Below, one piece after another: positions 8,421-17,256 of a stretch of DNA of 64,000 bases. The stretch is from Hyphomonadaceae bacterium. GTDB lineage: Bacteria > Pseudomonadota > Alphaproteobacteria > Caulobacterales > Aquidulcibacteraceae. The stretch covers positions 1 to 64,000 of the forward strand of contig JAKFWO010000009.1 of the NCBI GenBank assembly GCA_021731815.1. Direction: 5' to 3'. The stretch's first letter is position 1. Each line of letters starts with the position of its first letter. The position numbers and the translations under genes were made by a program. The notes beneath the pieces are model-generated. The model was not told the DNA's origin. It was given only the letters and a program-made list of their open reading frames with translations, and did not search any database.

Positions 8421-8458
8421 AAAGAATTAAATGGACCCATCAGTCCATTTAATTCTTT
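8421..8458. promoter_or_regulatory. Perfect 16-bp inverted repeat, probable operator of the efflux operon
   Basis: AAAGAATTAAATGGAC (8421-8436), six-base spacer, then GTCCATTTAATTCTTT (8443-8458). The core ATGGAC-N6-GTCCAT resembles TetR-type operators, and the AT-rich flanks could hold the promoter of the emrAB-like operon on the minus strand. A terminator is a weaker reading: there is no operon ending at this place on either strand except the distal end region of rimI, which points the other way. Confidence 0.7.
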
Positions 8459-8563
8459 TTGCACATTCCCCGTCCCTCGGCAAGCGCCAAATCGAACCAA
8501 AACCCGATCCGGCGCGAAATTGTGCCACATGGGTTCGCCCAATATGGCCGACAGGCCAAAAGA

Positions 8564-9016
8564 TCACGTTAAGATGCGTTCCAGAATATGCGCGTCGACC
8601 TGCCCGGGCCCCCGGGAGTAATAGGCCTTTCTCAGACCCTTTCGGACAAAAAAGCTGGTCTCATAGAGATGAAGGGCGGCGACATTGTCCGAAGCGACTT
8701 CAAGGAAAAGTGATCGAACGCCTTTTTCCCGCGCCGATTCGATCAGGGCGGCGATGAGCGCGCGCCCGATGCCGCGCTGACGCACCCGCGGACGCACGGC
8801 GATGGTCAGGATTTCCCCCTCCTCGCCCGAAAACTGGCCCAGAATGAAGCCGTCGGGATATGCGTCGTCCCCGGCACCAAACCCGGAAATCGCGGGCGCG
8901 CACAGCATCCGCGCCATTTCCGGACCGGACCACGGGCGATCAAAGCATTCGCCATGAATCCCCGCGATAATCTCCGCATGCCGGGCTTGCAGCGGTGCGA
9001 CGATATTGGCCGTCAT
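8564..9016 (-). CDS. rimI: Ribosomal protein-alanine N-acetyltransferase (RimI-type GNAT)
   Basis: GNAT acetyltransferase of 150 residues that in its family acetylates the N-terminal alanine of ribosomal protein S18. The acetyl-CoA loop is visible as [13 protein letters not shown], followed by [16 protein letters not shown] and the aromatic AYYSRGPG end, as in alphaproteobacterial RimI. The start at 9016 is set by a four-base ATGA overlap with the rph stop, so translation is probably coupled. Other RimI-like GNATs of unknown substrate cannot be excluded. Confidence 0.82.
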   Translation of the reverse strand: MTANIVAPLQARHAEIIAGIHGECFDRPWSGPEMARMLCAPAISGFGAGDDAYPDGFILGQFSGEEGEILTIAVRPRVRQRGIGRALIAALIESAREKGVRSLFLEVASDNVAALHLYETSFFVRKGLRKAYYSRGPGQVDAHILERILT

Positions 9017-9747
9017 CGCCCGGTGATCGCAGCCTGCTGAAGGGCAAAGAGCCGGCTGCATCCATCCCGTGCGAGGCGCAAAAGCGCGTCGAATTCCTCG
9101 GTCCGGAAGGGACGGGCCTCGCCCGTCGCCTGGATCTCGACAATTCCGCCATCGGCGGTCAGCACGAAATTGGCATCGATTTCGGCATCCTTGTCTTCCG
9201 GATAATCGAGGTCGAGCAAGGGCTCATTCCCTACGATCCCGCAGGAGATTGCCGCCACCTGGCCGATCACCGGATCGGAAGCGAGAACGCCTTCCTCCTT
9301 CAAATAGGCGCAAGCGAGGCGCAGCGCCACATAGGCCCCGGTAATCGCCGCCGTGCGCGTGCCGCCATCGGCCTGAAGCACGTCGCAATCGAGGGTGATC
9401 TGGCGTTCCCCTAGCGCCTTCAGGTCAACAACCGATCTCAGGGACCGCCCGATCAGACGCTGGATTTCCTGACTGCGGCCCGATTGCTTGCCGCTCGCGG
9501 CTTCGCGCCGCGTGCGCTCATGGGTGGCACGCGGCAGCATTCCATATTCGGCAGTCACCCAGCCCCGGCCCTGTCCCTTCAGCCAGCCAGGGATGCCCGT
9601 TTCCACGCTTGCCACGCACAAAACATGGGTGTGACCGAATTTGGCAAGGCACGAACCCTCGCCATAGCGCATCGCGCGCGGTTCGAGGCTGATGGCACGC
9701 AATTCGTCGGATGCACGTCGGGAGGGGCGGAGAAAACGGGGATTCAT
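9013..9747 (-). CDS. rph: Ribonuclease PH
   Basis: Phosphate-dependent 3'-to-5' exoribonuclease that trims the 3' ends of tRNA precursors. Family motifs visible: the N-terminal R..R...ELR, the [18 protein letters not shown] strand, [29 protein letters not shown] and [19 protein letters not shown], which includes the catalytic acid and phosphate-binding residues. Starting at ATG 9747 gives 244 residues, the normal size; the open frame continues upstream but without similarity. It is the first gene of a two-gene unit with rimI and faces the MarR-type gene, with 193 bases between them for both promoters. Confidence 0.95.
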   Translation of the reverse strand: MNPRFLRPSRRASDELRAISLEPRAMRYGEGSCLAKFGHTHVLCVASVETGIPGWLKGQGRGWVTAEYGMLPRATHERTRREAASGKQSGRSQEIQRLIGRSLRSVVDLKALGERQITLDCDVLQADGGTRTAAITGAYVALRLACAYLKEEGVLASDPVIGQVAAISCGIVGNEPLLDLDYPEDKDAEIDANFVLTADGGIVEIQATGEARPFRTEEFDALLRLARDGCSRLFALQQAAITGR

Positions 9748-9940
9748 GATTATTCCATGGGCATGAGAAGTCGGGTGCCAAAAATCGGCATCTTCGTTTT
9801 GGTTTCGCCAAAGCCATCCGGCTTCGGGCGGGATCCGCAACTGCGCCAGTTCCTGTCCCGTTAAGCCTCTGATAAAAGGGGGTCGCATAGAACAGGATCT
9901 GTGAGGGCGCGGGGAATCCACCCCGCCGGAGAGAAGACCG

Positions 9941-10777
9941 ATGGCTTCCCGACCTTCAAAAACCGAACCATCCGGATCCGGAAAGCGCAAGGCATTGTTT
10001 CTCGAATCTCCCGGCCATCTCATCTATCGTGCCCATCAGCTGGTTGCCGACAGCTTCGCGACCGGGGCAGATCCTGCGGCGCTGACCATGCGCCAGTATG
10101 TTTTGCTCTCGGCGATCGCCATTCATGGCGGCGCGTCCCAGTCGGATCTCGTGCGCAAGACGGGCATCGACCGCTCGACACTGGCCGAAATGATCGCCCG
10201 CCTGCAATCGCGGGGTCTGGTCGATCGTGGCCGCACGGCCAAGGACGGGCGAACCAAATCGGTCAGGATTACGCCCGAGGGCAAGAAGGCGATCGAGGAG
10301 GCTCTCCCGCGTGCGGAACGTGCTGACAAAGCCTTGCTGACCTTGCTGAGCAAACGCCGCCGCGCCCATTTGATGGAGATTCTCCTGACCATCACTGAAT
10401 CAGTCGAAGACAAGAAGAAAATCAAGGACAAAAAATCCAAAGCGGAAAAGACGAATATCGAAAGGCCCGACGCTGAAATCACCCGGCCCGACAAAGCCGG
10501 ACCGGCAACGTCGAAAGCCGGAAAAAAAGGGGGCAAATCAGGTCGTCGGAAGGTCGATGCCGTCGCCAATCCCGTGATTGCCGTGGTCGCAGACCTTGAG
10601 AGCGCCTTGTCTGCCCCCGCACCCGGCCACGAGAAAAAACCGGGAACACGGAACAAGGCAGCGGCCAAAGACGCGGGCGGCGTTGCCACAGGCGCGCAGA
10701 CGAAAATTTCCGCGATCATGCCCAAAAAGCCTGAAAGCGCGAAGCCAAAAGCCGAAAAGGTCCGAAAGAAAAAGTAA
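9941..10777 (+). CDS. MarR family transcriptional regulator with long lysine-rich C-terminal tail
   Basis: Residues 1-150 form an ordinary MarR winged-helix repressor: dimerisation helix ([10 protein letters not shown]), DNA recognition region ([29 protein letters not shown]), the wing [20 protein letters not shown] and a closing helix. From about residue 155 to 278 the protein changes to a disordered Lys/Ala/Pro-rich tail with motifs such as [20 protein letters not shown] and [12 protein letters not shown], resembling bacterial histone H1-like tails. Typical MarR proteins stop near 150 residues. The ribosome site GGAGAGAAG sits before ATG 9941. Target genes are unknown; the tail could strengthen non-specific DNA binding or nucleoid association (inference). 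Confidence 0.85.
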   Translation: MASRPSKTEPSGSGKRKALFLESPGHLIYRAHQLVADSFATGADPAALTMRQYVLLSAIAIHGGASQSDLVRKTGIDRSTLAEMIARLQSRGLVDRGRTAKDGRTKSVRITPEGKKAIEEALPRAERADKALLTLLSKRRRAHLMEILLTITESVEDKKKIKDKKSKAEKTNIERPDAEITRPDKAGPATSKAGKKGGKSGRRKVDAVANPVIAVVADLESALSAPAPGHEKKPGTRNKAAAKDAGGVATGAQTKISAIMPKKPESAKPKAEKVRKKK

Positions 10778-10822
10778 CGCGGCGCGAGCGTCTTTTCGGT
10801 CCCTTGCCCCGGTGCCCGCAGA

Positions 10823-11926
10823 TCAGCCGGGAAAGCGCAGAAAAACCCGTTTGCTGTCGGCAATGGCCTGCTCGATTTTCTGCAGTGAGCGCGCGGCTGC
10901 CTCGGCCTGGGCGAGAACCTCCTGTTCGCGTAAACTGTCGAGCGCCTGACGCAAATGCACCGCCGCCTGGGTGAGCATCGCATTGTCGAAATTTTTGGCA
11001 CCCATACCGGCAAGCGCCCGACCCAGCTCCAGCTCGCCAAAGGCATGCGCCACGGGGTCCTTTGCGCGGTCGGTCTCGGCAAGGGCGGCGAGGCGCGCCT
11101 GATAGGCCCGTTCATACCAGGCCTGTCCCCCGCCGCGCTCGGCAAGGCTGAGCGCGCCTGCGGCGTAATCCGAAGTCATCAGCGCCGCCGTTGCGCGATC
11201 AAAACAATGGGCACTTTCGCGCATCACCGCCAGGCGTTCGACAATCGGCATGAGCTTCTCAACCCGGAAATCGGGCGGGCGCGACAAGATCGGTCGCACG
11301 GCGCGCGCAAGAATATAGGCCAGCGCTTCGCGGGTTTCGAGCGTCCAGTTCTCTGGACGATCGTGGATCTCGCATTCGATGGGGTCGATTTCCCGATGAC
11401 CGGTCCATTCCTCGGCAACCACCGCCATGAGGCGCAGATTCGAGCGCGATCCGCTGCGCGCGCTCATCCATACGAACAAATCGGCGCCGGACTGCTTCAG
11501 CAGGTTTCGTGCCTCGGCAATTGTATTGAGGCGAAGGCCTGGTGCGGTATCGGGCCGGGGCACGGCGAGCGATTCCGGAAAGAACCGAACCAGTTTCTGC
11601 GCGTTGAAAACAAAGGCCCCGAAATGGTTTTCCAGCGCCTCCTCGATCGCCTTGCGATATTTTCGACCGCCGCGCTCCCGGCAATCAGCGATCACAATCA
11701 GCAATTCATGGGACTTTGATGCGGTTAATGCCTGGGTAGCGAGCGTCCGACGGGTCAAGGCCGCCCCCGTGGCCAAAGCGCGCATGACCATGGTTATCAT
11801 CAGCACCGCGAGGAAAATCAGCGCGCCCCCGCCAATCCATTGCAGCCACACGCTGAATTCCTGCGCACCCGCTTGCGCAAGAAAATTGTCCCGGATTCCC
11901 GACAAGATCGCCCTGACGTCCAACAT
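10823..11926 (-). CDS. Unknown membrane-anchored protein with large soluble domain
   Basis: I do not recognise the family. ATG 11926 is chosen because GGAG lies six bases upstream; it gives 367 residues. One hydrophobic helix at about residues 25-46 (WIGGGALIFLAVLMITMVMRAL) anchors a large soluble part. A Rossmann-like beginning (HELLIVIADCRERGGRKYRKAIEEAL) is followed by SGADLFVWMSARSG and, in the last third, alanine- and leucine-rich helices with the look of TPR-type repeats (AVHLRQALDSLREQEVLAQAEAAARSL). No catalytic motif is evident. It converges with the MarR-type gene, 45 bases between stops. Confidence 0.7.
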   Translation of the reverse strand: MLDVRAILSGIRDNFLAQAGAQEFSVWLQWIGGGALIFLAVLMITMVMRALATGAALTRRTLATQALTASKSHELLIVIADCRERGGRKYRKAIEEALENHFGAFVFNAQKLVRFFPESLAVPRPDTAPGLRLNTIAEARNLLKQSGADLFVWMSARSGSRSNLRLMAVVAEEWTGHREIDPIECEIHDRPENWTLETREALAYILARAVRPILSRPPDFRVEKLMPIVERLAVMRESAHCFDRATAALMTSDYAAGALSLAERGGGQAWYERAYQARLAALAETDRAKDPVAHAFGELELGRALAGMGAKNFDNAMLTQAAVHLRQALDSLREQEVLAQAEAAARSLQKIEQAIADSKRVFLRFPG

Positions 11927-12268
11927 CAATTGCTCCAGAGGCGGGCACCTACCCAAACCGCGCCGGCGATGCAAGCGACAGCGGCATCTGTCGCACGTGT
12001 TGCGCATCGCGTCATGGTAACGCGAGCCCTGTTTAAGGCTGCAGTCAAGGCTCAAATATGGCAATACGGGAAGTTTTCCGCAATCGCATCATATCAGCCG
12101 CCAGTGGGAGGACACACCGCGCTCGCGGTCATGTGACCGGCGCGAGCTTGCGCCGCGGATTGACGGGGAATAGGATTTTGACGAAACGGGGAAGTCCCGA
12201 AATGTCCAGATCAGGGGTTATTCTGGCCCCCGTTCTGATTTGGCCACTTTACGCAACAGGAGTACTCA

Positions 12269-12787
12269 ATGCAGCGGATCATTACCTTTGTGCCCAATAT
12301 TTTGGCCATCATCATGTCAATCGTGTTTATCGACAGTTTGCGGTTCAAATTCACCAATAAGCCCGAGACCATCCAGATTTTCCAGAATCTGTTGGATGGC
12401 TGGGCCGCGACATGGGGAGCCAAGGGTCTGTTCGCCCAGACCGGATTGTTCAGCCAATATGCGATTGGCTCAGCAGAAATCGTCGCATCGGCCTTGCTTT
12501 TGCTGGGAATTTTCAAGGCTTTTCACCATTTGCAGGCGCTGGGTGCATTGCTCGCGGTGGCGATCATGACCGGCGCAGTTTCGTTCCATTTGTTTACGCC
12601 ATTGTCCACCGATCCCAACCGGGATGGCGGTGGTTTGTTCGTGGTTGCCTGCTTCAATCTCGTTGCAGGGATTCTTCTGATCACCGTGTTCCGCCGCAAG
12701 GAGGCGCTGGCCTTTGCCGAACGACTGGGCAAGGCATTCGGACCCCAGAAATCGGGCCAGAATTCGGGCCAGAATTCGGGGATGTGA
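12269..12787 (+). CDS. DoxX-like integral membrane protein
   Basis: Small inner-membrane protein of 172 residues with four predicted helices. The pattern after helix 1 (SLRFKFTNKPETIQIF) and the DGGGLFVVACFN motif before helix 4 match DoxX-like proteins; members of this group are often linked to redox or sulfur metabolism, but no function can be assigned here. A good ribosome site (AGGAG) precedes ATG 12269. The C-terminus ends KSGQNSGQNSG, encoded by a 12-bp tandem repeat (about 12754-12782), and a long imperfect hairpin follows within 20 bases of the stop. Confidence 0.75.
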   Translation: MQRIITFVPNILAIIMSIVFIDSLRFKFTNKPETIQIFQNLLDGWAATWGAKGLFAQTGLFSQYAIGSAEIVASALLLLGIFKAFHHLQALGALLAVAIMTGAVSFHLFTPLSTDPNRDGGGLFVVACFNLVAGILLITVFRRKEALAFAERLGKAFGPQKSGQNSGQNSGM

Positions 12788-12803
12788 TGACGACCGGGCC
12801 CTT

Positions 12804-12854
12804 CGGAACAGGCTGTTTTCACGATCTTTTGTGTCGTGGGAAAAGCCTGTTCGG
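12804..12854. repeat. Long imperfect hairpin after the DoxX-like gene
   Basis: Arms 12804-12824 and 12834-12854 pair at 17 of 21 positions with a nine-base loop. It starts 17 bases after the stop codon and may protect or terminate the transcript, but there is no T-run typical of an intrinsic terminator. Confidence 0.6.
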
Positions 12855-12934
12855 GGGGTGCGGCGCAGACCCTGTCGCGAAATTGCCCGTGGCCGACAAA
12901 AAGTGCCCCCGTGCGCCCGATGCATCTCGCCGCC

Positions 12935-13047
12935 AGAGCGCGTTCAGAAAAAATGGAGCCCGGTTTTCGCCTGAACGCGCTCCAAATCATTGAAACCGAG
13001 CATCTTCAATTCAGACATTCGGCTCGGATTTCCTTGAAAATGCTCTA
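12935..13047. repeat. Compound palindrome, copy B
   Basis: First hairpin opens with AGAGCGCGTTCAG and closes with CTGAACGCGCTC; second hairpin opens GAGCATCTTCAA and closes TTGAAAATGCTC followed by TA. It is nearly identical over its whole length to copy C at 28475-28589. Confidence 0.9.
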
Positions 13048-13308
13048 GTTTGAGTTTCCGGTTCTATCGGGATCTACCGATTGGTCCCAACCGCGCCGAT
13101 CGGAGCGCGCGCCCAAAGCTCTGGCCCCCCGAATTCCAACAGGAAGTATCTCAGCGCTTCATCCCTCGGGAGTCCGCGCGGGCAGACGAGAAAACAGAGT
13201 CACTTAACCACTTGCAACAAGAAGCTCCGCCACCGCACTTTTGCTCTGGCGGACAAGTGATCTGGTGGTTCTGTCGACTGAAGCCTCACGCTTCGGGGTA
13301 CAGGTATG

Positions 13309-14319
13309 TCAGGCCGGCGAACGGGCGACGGAGCCCGCCGGCACCGCAATCTCCGTCATGCCGGCTGAGGCCGGCGTGACATTGGCGCTGGTGGCCTCGG
13401 CGAATCCGTTCAGCGTCGATCCATCAAAGGCGGGGGTCGAATCTCCGACCGATCCGGAATCATAGTCAGCAGCAGGCGTCGCCGACAGATCCGCGCGTGC
13501 CGGGCCGCGGGCCGCGCGGGCTTCCGCCAGACGTTGGCGCGCCACCGACCATTCCGCCCCCCGGGGAAAGCGATAGAAAATATGCACGCCAAACTGGTCT
13601 GTGCGTACCAGACCCGCGCGCCAGATGGGAGCCACTGCGGTCGTATGATAATGGGTGGCGTTGCCGGTCAGCGGGCGCGACAATTCCAGCAGCGTATGCA
13701 TGGCCGTGACATTGGCATGACGCCATGCGAGGCCCCGTGGCCGGTGTTTCAGGGAACCATCGCAGGTAAAGGTGAACTGGCACCCGGTCTTCAGATGCGA
13801 GCCCTGATAGACCACGCCGCAAATCGTATCGGGATAACGGGGATCATTGACGCGATTCATCACCACTTCGGCGACCGCCAATTGGCCGACTGCGTTTTCA
13901 CCCCGCGATTCGAAATAAATCGCCTCGGCAAGGCAGCGACGCTCGGCGATTTCCTTCTCGGCCTCGTCATATTGCGCGGCGGTGAAGGTTTCGATCCCGC
14001 CAATGGCGCGCACATCGCGATTGCGCTGGCTGGCGAGCTGCACGACTTCCGCGGGCCCCTGGGCGACCGCTTCCTCGACCCTGGCGCGCCAGCCCTGTTC
14101 CTTCGAGCGCCAGCCGGCGGCCTGGGCAACGTCGAGCCCGGCCTCACGCGCCACACGCACCGCAATGGAGAGGTTACGCGCCTCGCCCCGCAGCGAGGCA
14201 TCCTCGCGCTGGGCCTCGGCCTGGCGGGCGATTTGCGGCAAGCCGACGGCGACTACGGCGGCGCAGGCGACGAGGCCGAAACTGTAGCCGATCTTCAGGC
14301 GGCGATCTTCCTTGCTCAT
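13309..14319 (-). CDS. SleB/CwlJ-type cell wall hydrolase (Hydrolase_2)
   Basis: Membrane-anchored peptidoglycan hydrolase. ATG 14319 is preferred over 14406 because GGTGGAAG lies just upstream and a membrane helix (about residues 9-27) follows. The catalytic domain begins CLAEAIYFESRGEN, with the conserved glutamates of the SleB family, and continues through AVAEVVMNRVNDPRYPDTICGVVYQG, CQFTFTCDG and THYHTTAVAPIW. In alphaproteobacteria such enzymes act in vegetative wall remodelling, not spore germination. The last 30 residues (VTPASAGMTEIAVPAG) are encoded by a palindromic repeat that has become part of the reading frame. Confidence 0.88.
   Translation of the reverse strand: MSKEDRRLKIGYSFGLVACAAVVAVGLPQIARQAEAQREDASLRGEARNLSIAVRVAREAGLDVAQAAGWRSKEQGWRARVEEAVAQGPAEVVQLASQRNRDVRAIGGIETFTAAQYDEAEKEIAERRCLAEAIYFESRGENAVGQLAVAEVVMNRVNDPRYPDTICGVVYQGSHLKTGCQFTFTCDGSLKHRPRGLAWRHANVTAMHTLLELSRPLTGNATHYHTTAVAPIWRAGLVRTDQFGVHIFYRFPRGAEWSVARQRLAEARAARGPARADLSATPAADYDSGSVGDSTPAFDGSTLNGFAEATSANVTPASAGMTEIAVPAGSVARSPA
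13355..13380. repeat. Palindromic repeat inside the 3' end of the SleB-type gene
   Basis: GTCATGCCGGC (13355-13365), four-base loop, GCCGGCGTGAC (13370-13380). It encodes the peptide VTPASAGMT, a well-known trace of such palindromes translated at protein C-termini. Confidence 0.75.
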
Positions 14320-14859
14320 ATTCTTCCACCATCCCGGAATCGCGCCCGGCCGCGTGATCGCGCGCAAGCGCGTCACCAGTGGAGAATTGAGCCAATTTAT
14401 TGCCATAAGGTTAATCCGTCCGTGGGCGGAGCCCCGCGCCGACCGCCCGGGAAGGGCGATAACAGCACAAGACCACAGCCCGGCCTGAGCAGAATCCCAT
14501 ATTCAAACAGGATGCCCCAAAATCCCTAATTCCTTGTTCCATGGCCCGGTTCCGGAAAAATCACCCGGCCGCCCCCATGGACAGGGTCAAGGATGGCCGA
14601 AAACCGGCCTTTTGTCGACTCACTTCGGAACGAAGCGGTCGCGCCGGCATCCAGTCTGGCACTTCCCCTCGACGCAAAGCCTTGCAGGCAAAGGGGCCGG
14701 ATGCTGGGCGTAATGCACTTACATTTCTGTCAGGAGAGAGATTCCGGCCGGCACGGACTGCAAGAGATCCGATCTTGTCTTCCCCCGCTTGCTTTTGTCA
14801 CCGCGCCGGCGCTATTCTGGTATGCGGGGCTCTGCGAGCGACGTTCGGGAAGCAATTTC
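14320..14859. other. Long divergent leader between SleB-type gene and lapA
   Basis: No conserved gene is visible in these 540 bases. Open frames run into lapA from upstream but have no family features before the lapA start. Promoters for both divergent genes should lie here. Confidence 0.5.
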
Positions 14860-15123
14860 ATGCGTATCACCGGTTTTGCGGCGATCCTCGCCGCGTTTGC
14901 AGCAGTGTGGATCGCGCTCGCCAATCCCGATCCGATCGTGCTGCGGTTCGACGCGGTGGATCCGGAAAACGGGCCGAAGCTGAGCGGGTCGGCTGCGATC
15001 TTCATGCTCGCTTCTTTCGGGCTCGGGGCCTTGTTCGGCGGGCTGGCAATCGGGGCAGCAAAGCTCAAGGGCCTCAATCTCGACCGCTTCCGCAAATTGC
15101 GCCGCGCCGCCGCCAAGGATTGA
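14860..15123 (+). CDS. lapA: LapA family (DUF1049) small inner-membrane protein
   Basis: An 87-residue protein with two hydrophobic helices (about 4-20 and 41-63) around the family motif NPDPIVLRFD, ending in a basic amphipathic tail (KLRRAAAKD). LapA partners LapB in control of lipopolysaccharide assembly in enterobacteria; in alphaproteobacteria the role is inferred only. The ATG at 14860 is chosen because the conserved part begins there and GGGAAG precedes it; longer open frames upstream lack similarity. Confidence 0.75.
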   Translation: MRITGFAAILAAFAAVWIALANPDPIVLRFDAVDPENGPKLSGSAAIFMLASFGLGALFGGLAIGAAKLKGLNLDRFRKLRRAAAKD

Positions 15124-15224
15124 GGCCGAGGCAGCAGGGCGCGACAGCCGGCCCCGGCTTCCGCCTGTTCCGTTTCCGTCCCCGTCCCCGTCCTGAATGT
15201 TCGGTGGCCTGCTTCCCCCTGAGT

Positions 15225-16595
15225 CTATTTCTTCCGGGCGGGAGCGAGAATATCGAGCGCGGCAACCGTCATCGCTTCCACTCCCGTGCGGATGGTCTCC
15301 TCTGGCGTGATCCGGAACAAGGGCGAATGGTGGGAGGCTGCACGCGGCAATTCTTCGCGCGGGGTGCCTCCGACATTGAAATAGACCCCCTTCACTCCGG
15401 ATTCAGGGGTGATGAAATAGGCGAAATCCTCCGCCCCCATGCCCTGGCGGGGCGTGTCGTCGAGGCGGGTTTCGCCAAAGGCCGCGACAAAGGCCCGACG
15501 CACCCGGCGCGCGGTTTCCGGATCATTGGCGGTCGGCGGGGTGCTTTCGCCAGTGGCCTTGACCACGGGCAGCAGATTTTCCGGCACCCCCAGCGCGCGC
15601 GCCGTGCCTTCCGCGATCCGCGTGATGCCTGCGAGCAATTGGTCGCGGGTTTCGCGGTTGTCGGCGCGCACGGTGAGCTGGAGATTCACTTCCTCGGGAA
15701 TGATATTGTGCTTGGTTCCGCCATGAATGCTGCCGACCGTGACCACGCCCGGCTCGAGCGGATTGATCGAGCGCGCGACGAGGCTTTGCAGACTGACCAC
15801 GATCTGGGAAGCGATGAGGACCGGGTCCACACCCTTATGGGGCGCAGCCCCATGCGCGCCGATCCCGCGCACCCGGATATCGACGGAATCCGAGCTCGAA
15901 TAGGCAAGCCCTTCCTCCACCTTGATCTGGCCGAGGGGCAGCAGCGAATTGACATGCAGCGCCAGCGCGTAATCGGGCTTCGGGAAGCGGGAATAGAGCC
16001 CGTCTTCCAGCATGCGCTTTGCGCCGCCGATCCGTTCTTCCGCCGGCTGGCCGATCAGCACCAACGTCCCGCGCCAGTCCTGTTTAAGCTCCATGAGCTG
16101 GCGGGCCGTGCCGACCAAAGCCGCGACATGGGCATCATGCCCGCAGGCATGCATGACCGGGCGCTCCACGCCCTCAATATCGACCTGGCGGGCTTTGGAG
16201 GCATAAGCGAGGCCTGAACGCTCCTCCACCGGCAGTGCATCCATATCGGCACGGATCAGCACAACCGGTCCGGCCCCATTGCGGGCGATCGCGACAATTC
16301 CGGTTCCGCCGACATTGGTGGTGACCTCAAAACCGAGATCGCGCAGATTTTTGGCGAGAATGCCCGAAGTGCGGGTTTCCTTCCAGGACAATTCCGGATT
16401 TTGATGGAGATCGGTGAAGAGCGGGCCGAGTTTTTCGCGATAATCGGCGGCCACCCGATCCGAGAGACCGGGGACGGGTTTGAGCCCACCGGAGTTTTTG
16501 GCCGGGGCAGCCATGGCGGCCCCGGTCATGGCCGGCGCGGCCAGGCCGAGCACCAGAGCCGCGGCCAAAAAGGGCGTGAAAACAGAGCGGATCAT
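15225..16595 (-). CDS. Periplasmic M20-family metallo-amidohydrolase/peptidase
   Basis: Zinc-dependent amidohydrolase (M20D branch: IAA-amino acid/hippurate hydrolase type) of 456 residues. A Sec signal peptide of about 30 residues ends ...AMAAPA, so the enzyme is exported. Metal and catalytic motifs are in order: LHQNPELSWKE, RADMDALPVEE, HACGHDAHVAALVG, QPAEERIGGAKRML (catalytic and metal glutamates), GAHGAAPHKGVDP in the dimerisation domain and FNVGGTP with SHHSPLF near the end. The preferred substrate cannot be read from sequence. The ribosome site GGAGG stands before ATG 16595. It lies alone on the minus strand, 95 bases downstream of efp. Confidence 0.92.
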   Translation of the reverse strand: MIRSVFTPFLAAALVLGLAAPAMTGAAMAAPAKNSGGLKPVPGLSDRVAADYREKLGPLFTDLHQNPELSWKETRTSGILAKNLRDLGFEVTTNVGGTGIVAIARNGAGPVVLIRADMDALPVEERSGLAYASKARQVDIEGVERPVMHACGHDAHVAALVGTARQLMELKQDWRGTLVLIGQPAEERIGGAKRMLEDGLYSRFPKPDYALALHVNSLLPLGQIKVEEGLAYSSSDSVDIRVRGIGAHGAAPHKGVDPVLIASQIVVSLQSLVARSINPLEPGVVTVGSIHGGTKHNIIPEEVNLQLTVRADNRETRDQLLAGITRIAEGTARALGVPENLLPVVKATGESTPPTANDPETARRVRRAFVAAFGETRLDDTPRQGMGAEDFAYFITPESGVKGVYFNVGGTPREELPRAASHHSPLFRITPEETIRTGVEAMTVAALDILAPARKK

Positions 16596-16689
16596 AAAAG
16601 CCTCCGGCCAAAATTCGTTCGATGGGCAGCATCTTCCGAATTCTGTTCCCTGGCAAGCCCATGGCCTCGGCGCGGACGTCGCCCGTGCT

Positions 16690-17256
16690 TCATTCCTTCG
16701 AGCGCTCGATATATTCGCGGTCGGCCACCCGAACGACGACCCGCTCGCCCGCGCTCATATAAGGCGGAACCAGCACGCGCACGCCGTTTTCGAGCGTCGC
16801 GGGCTTGTAGGAGGACGAGGCCGTCTGGCCCTTGACTGTCGGCTCGGTCTCGGCAATCGCCATGATCACTGTCTCGGGCAGGCTGACCCCGAGCGGTTTG
16901 CCCTCGAAGCTTTCGATCTCGACACTCATATTGGGCTGGAGGAAATCGATCTGGTCGCCGATCAGTTTTTTCTCCACATTGATCTGTTCGTAATTTTCGG
17001 TGTCCATGAAGACGAGAAAATCGCCATCCTCATAGAGATACTGATAGGTTTTCTGGTCGAGACGCAGGCGCTCGACCACATCGCTCGATGAAAAGCGCTC
17101 ATTATATTTCGCGCCGGTCTGAACATCGAACATTTCCACCTGGTTGAACGCGCGCAGATTACCCGGTGTGCGGATCTCGATCTTGGTCACCACAAAAATC
17201 TTGCTCTTGAAATTCAGCACCATGCCCGGACGGATGGCGTTGCCCATGACTTTCAT
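16690..17256 (-). CDS. efp: Elongation factor P, variant with Asn in place of the modifiable Lys
   Basis: EF-P enters the ribosomal E site and relieves stalling at consecutive prolines. Starting at ATG 17256 gives 188 residues, the canonical length, with the KOW-like domain I, and OB-fold domains II and III ending VKGQTASSSYKPATLENG...VPPYMSAGERVVV. The tip of domain I, normally PGKG with the lysine that is beta-lysylated, hydroxylated or left bare, reads TPGNLRAF: Asn33 occupies the lysine position. The surrounding residues are conserved, so this is a true variant rather than damage. No epmA, epmB or earP gene is near. Upstream open frame to 17319 lacks similarity. Confidence 0.95.
   Translation of the reverse strand: MKVMGNAIRPGMVLNFKSKIFVVTKIEIRTPGNLRAFNQVEMFDVQTGAKYNERFSSSDVVERLRLDQKTYQYLYEDGDFLVFMDTENYEQINVEKKLIGDQIDFLQPNMSVEIESFEGKPLGVSLPETVIMAIAETEPTVKGQTASSSYKPATLENGVRVLVPPYMSAGERVVVRVADREYIERSKE

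Larger units (their letters stand above)
12788..13308. other. Intergenic region filled by palindromic repeats
   Basis: This 521-base gap between the DoxX-like gene and the end of the SleB-type gene holds the imperfect hairpin at 12804-12854 and compound palindrome copy B at 12935-13047. I see no protein-coding gene in it. Confidence 0.7.

Noticed and set aside
6945-8621. 558-codon open frame antisense to the emrAB-like pair
   Set aside because: Spans two genes on the opposite strand and the operator; a composition artefact.
14541-16217. 558-codon open frame antisense to the M20 amidohydrolase and overlapping lapA
   Set aside because: No recognisable domain; runs through lapA in another frame.
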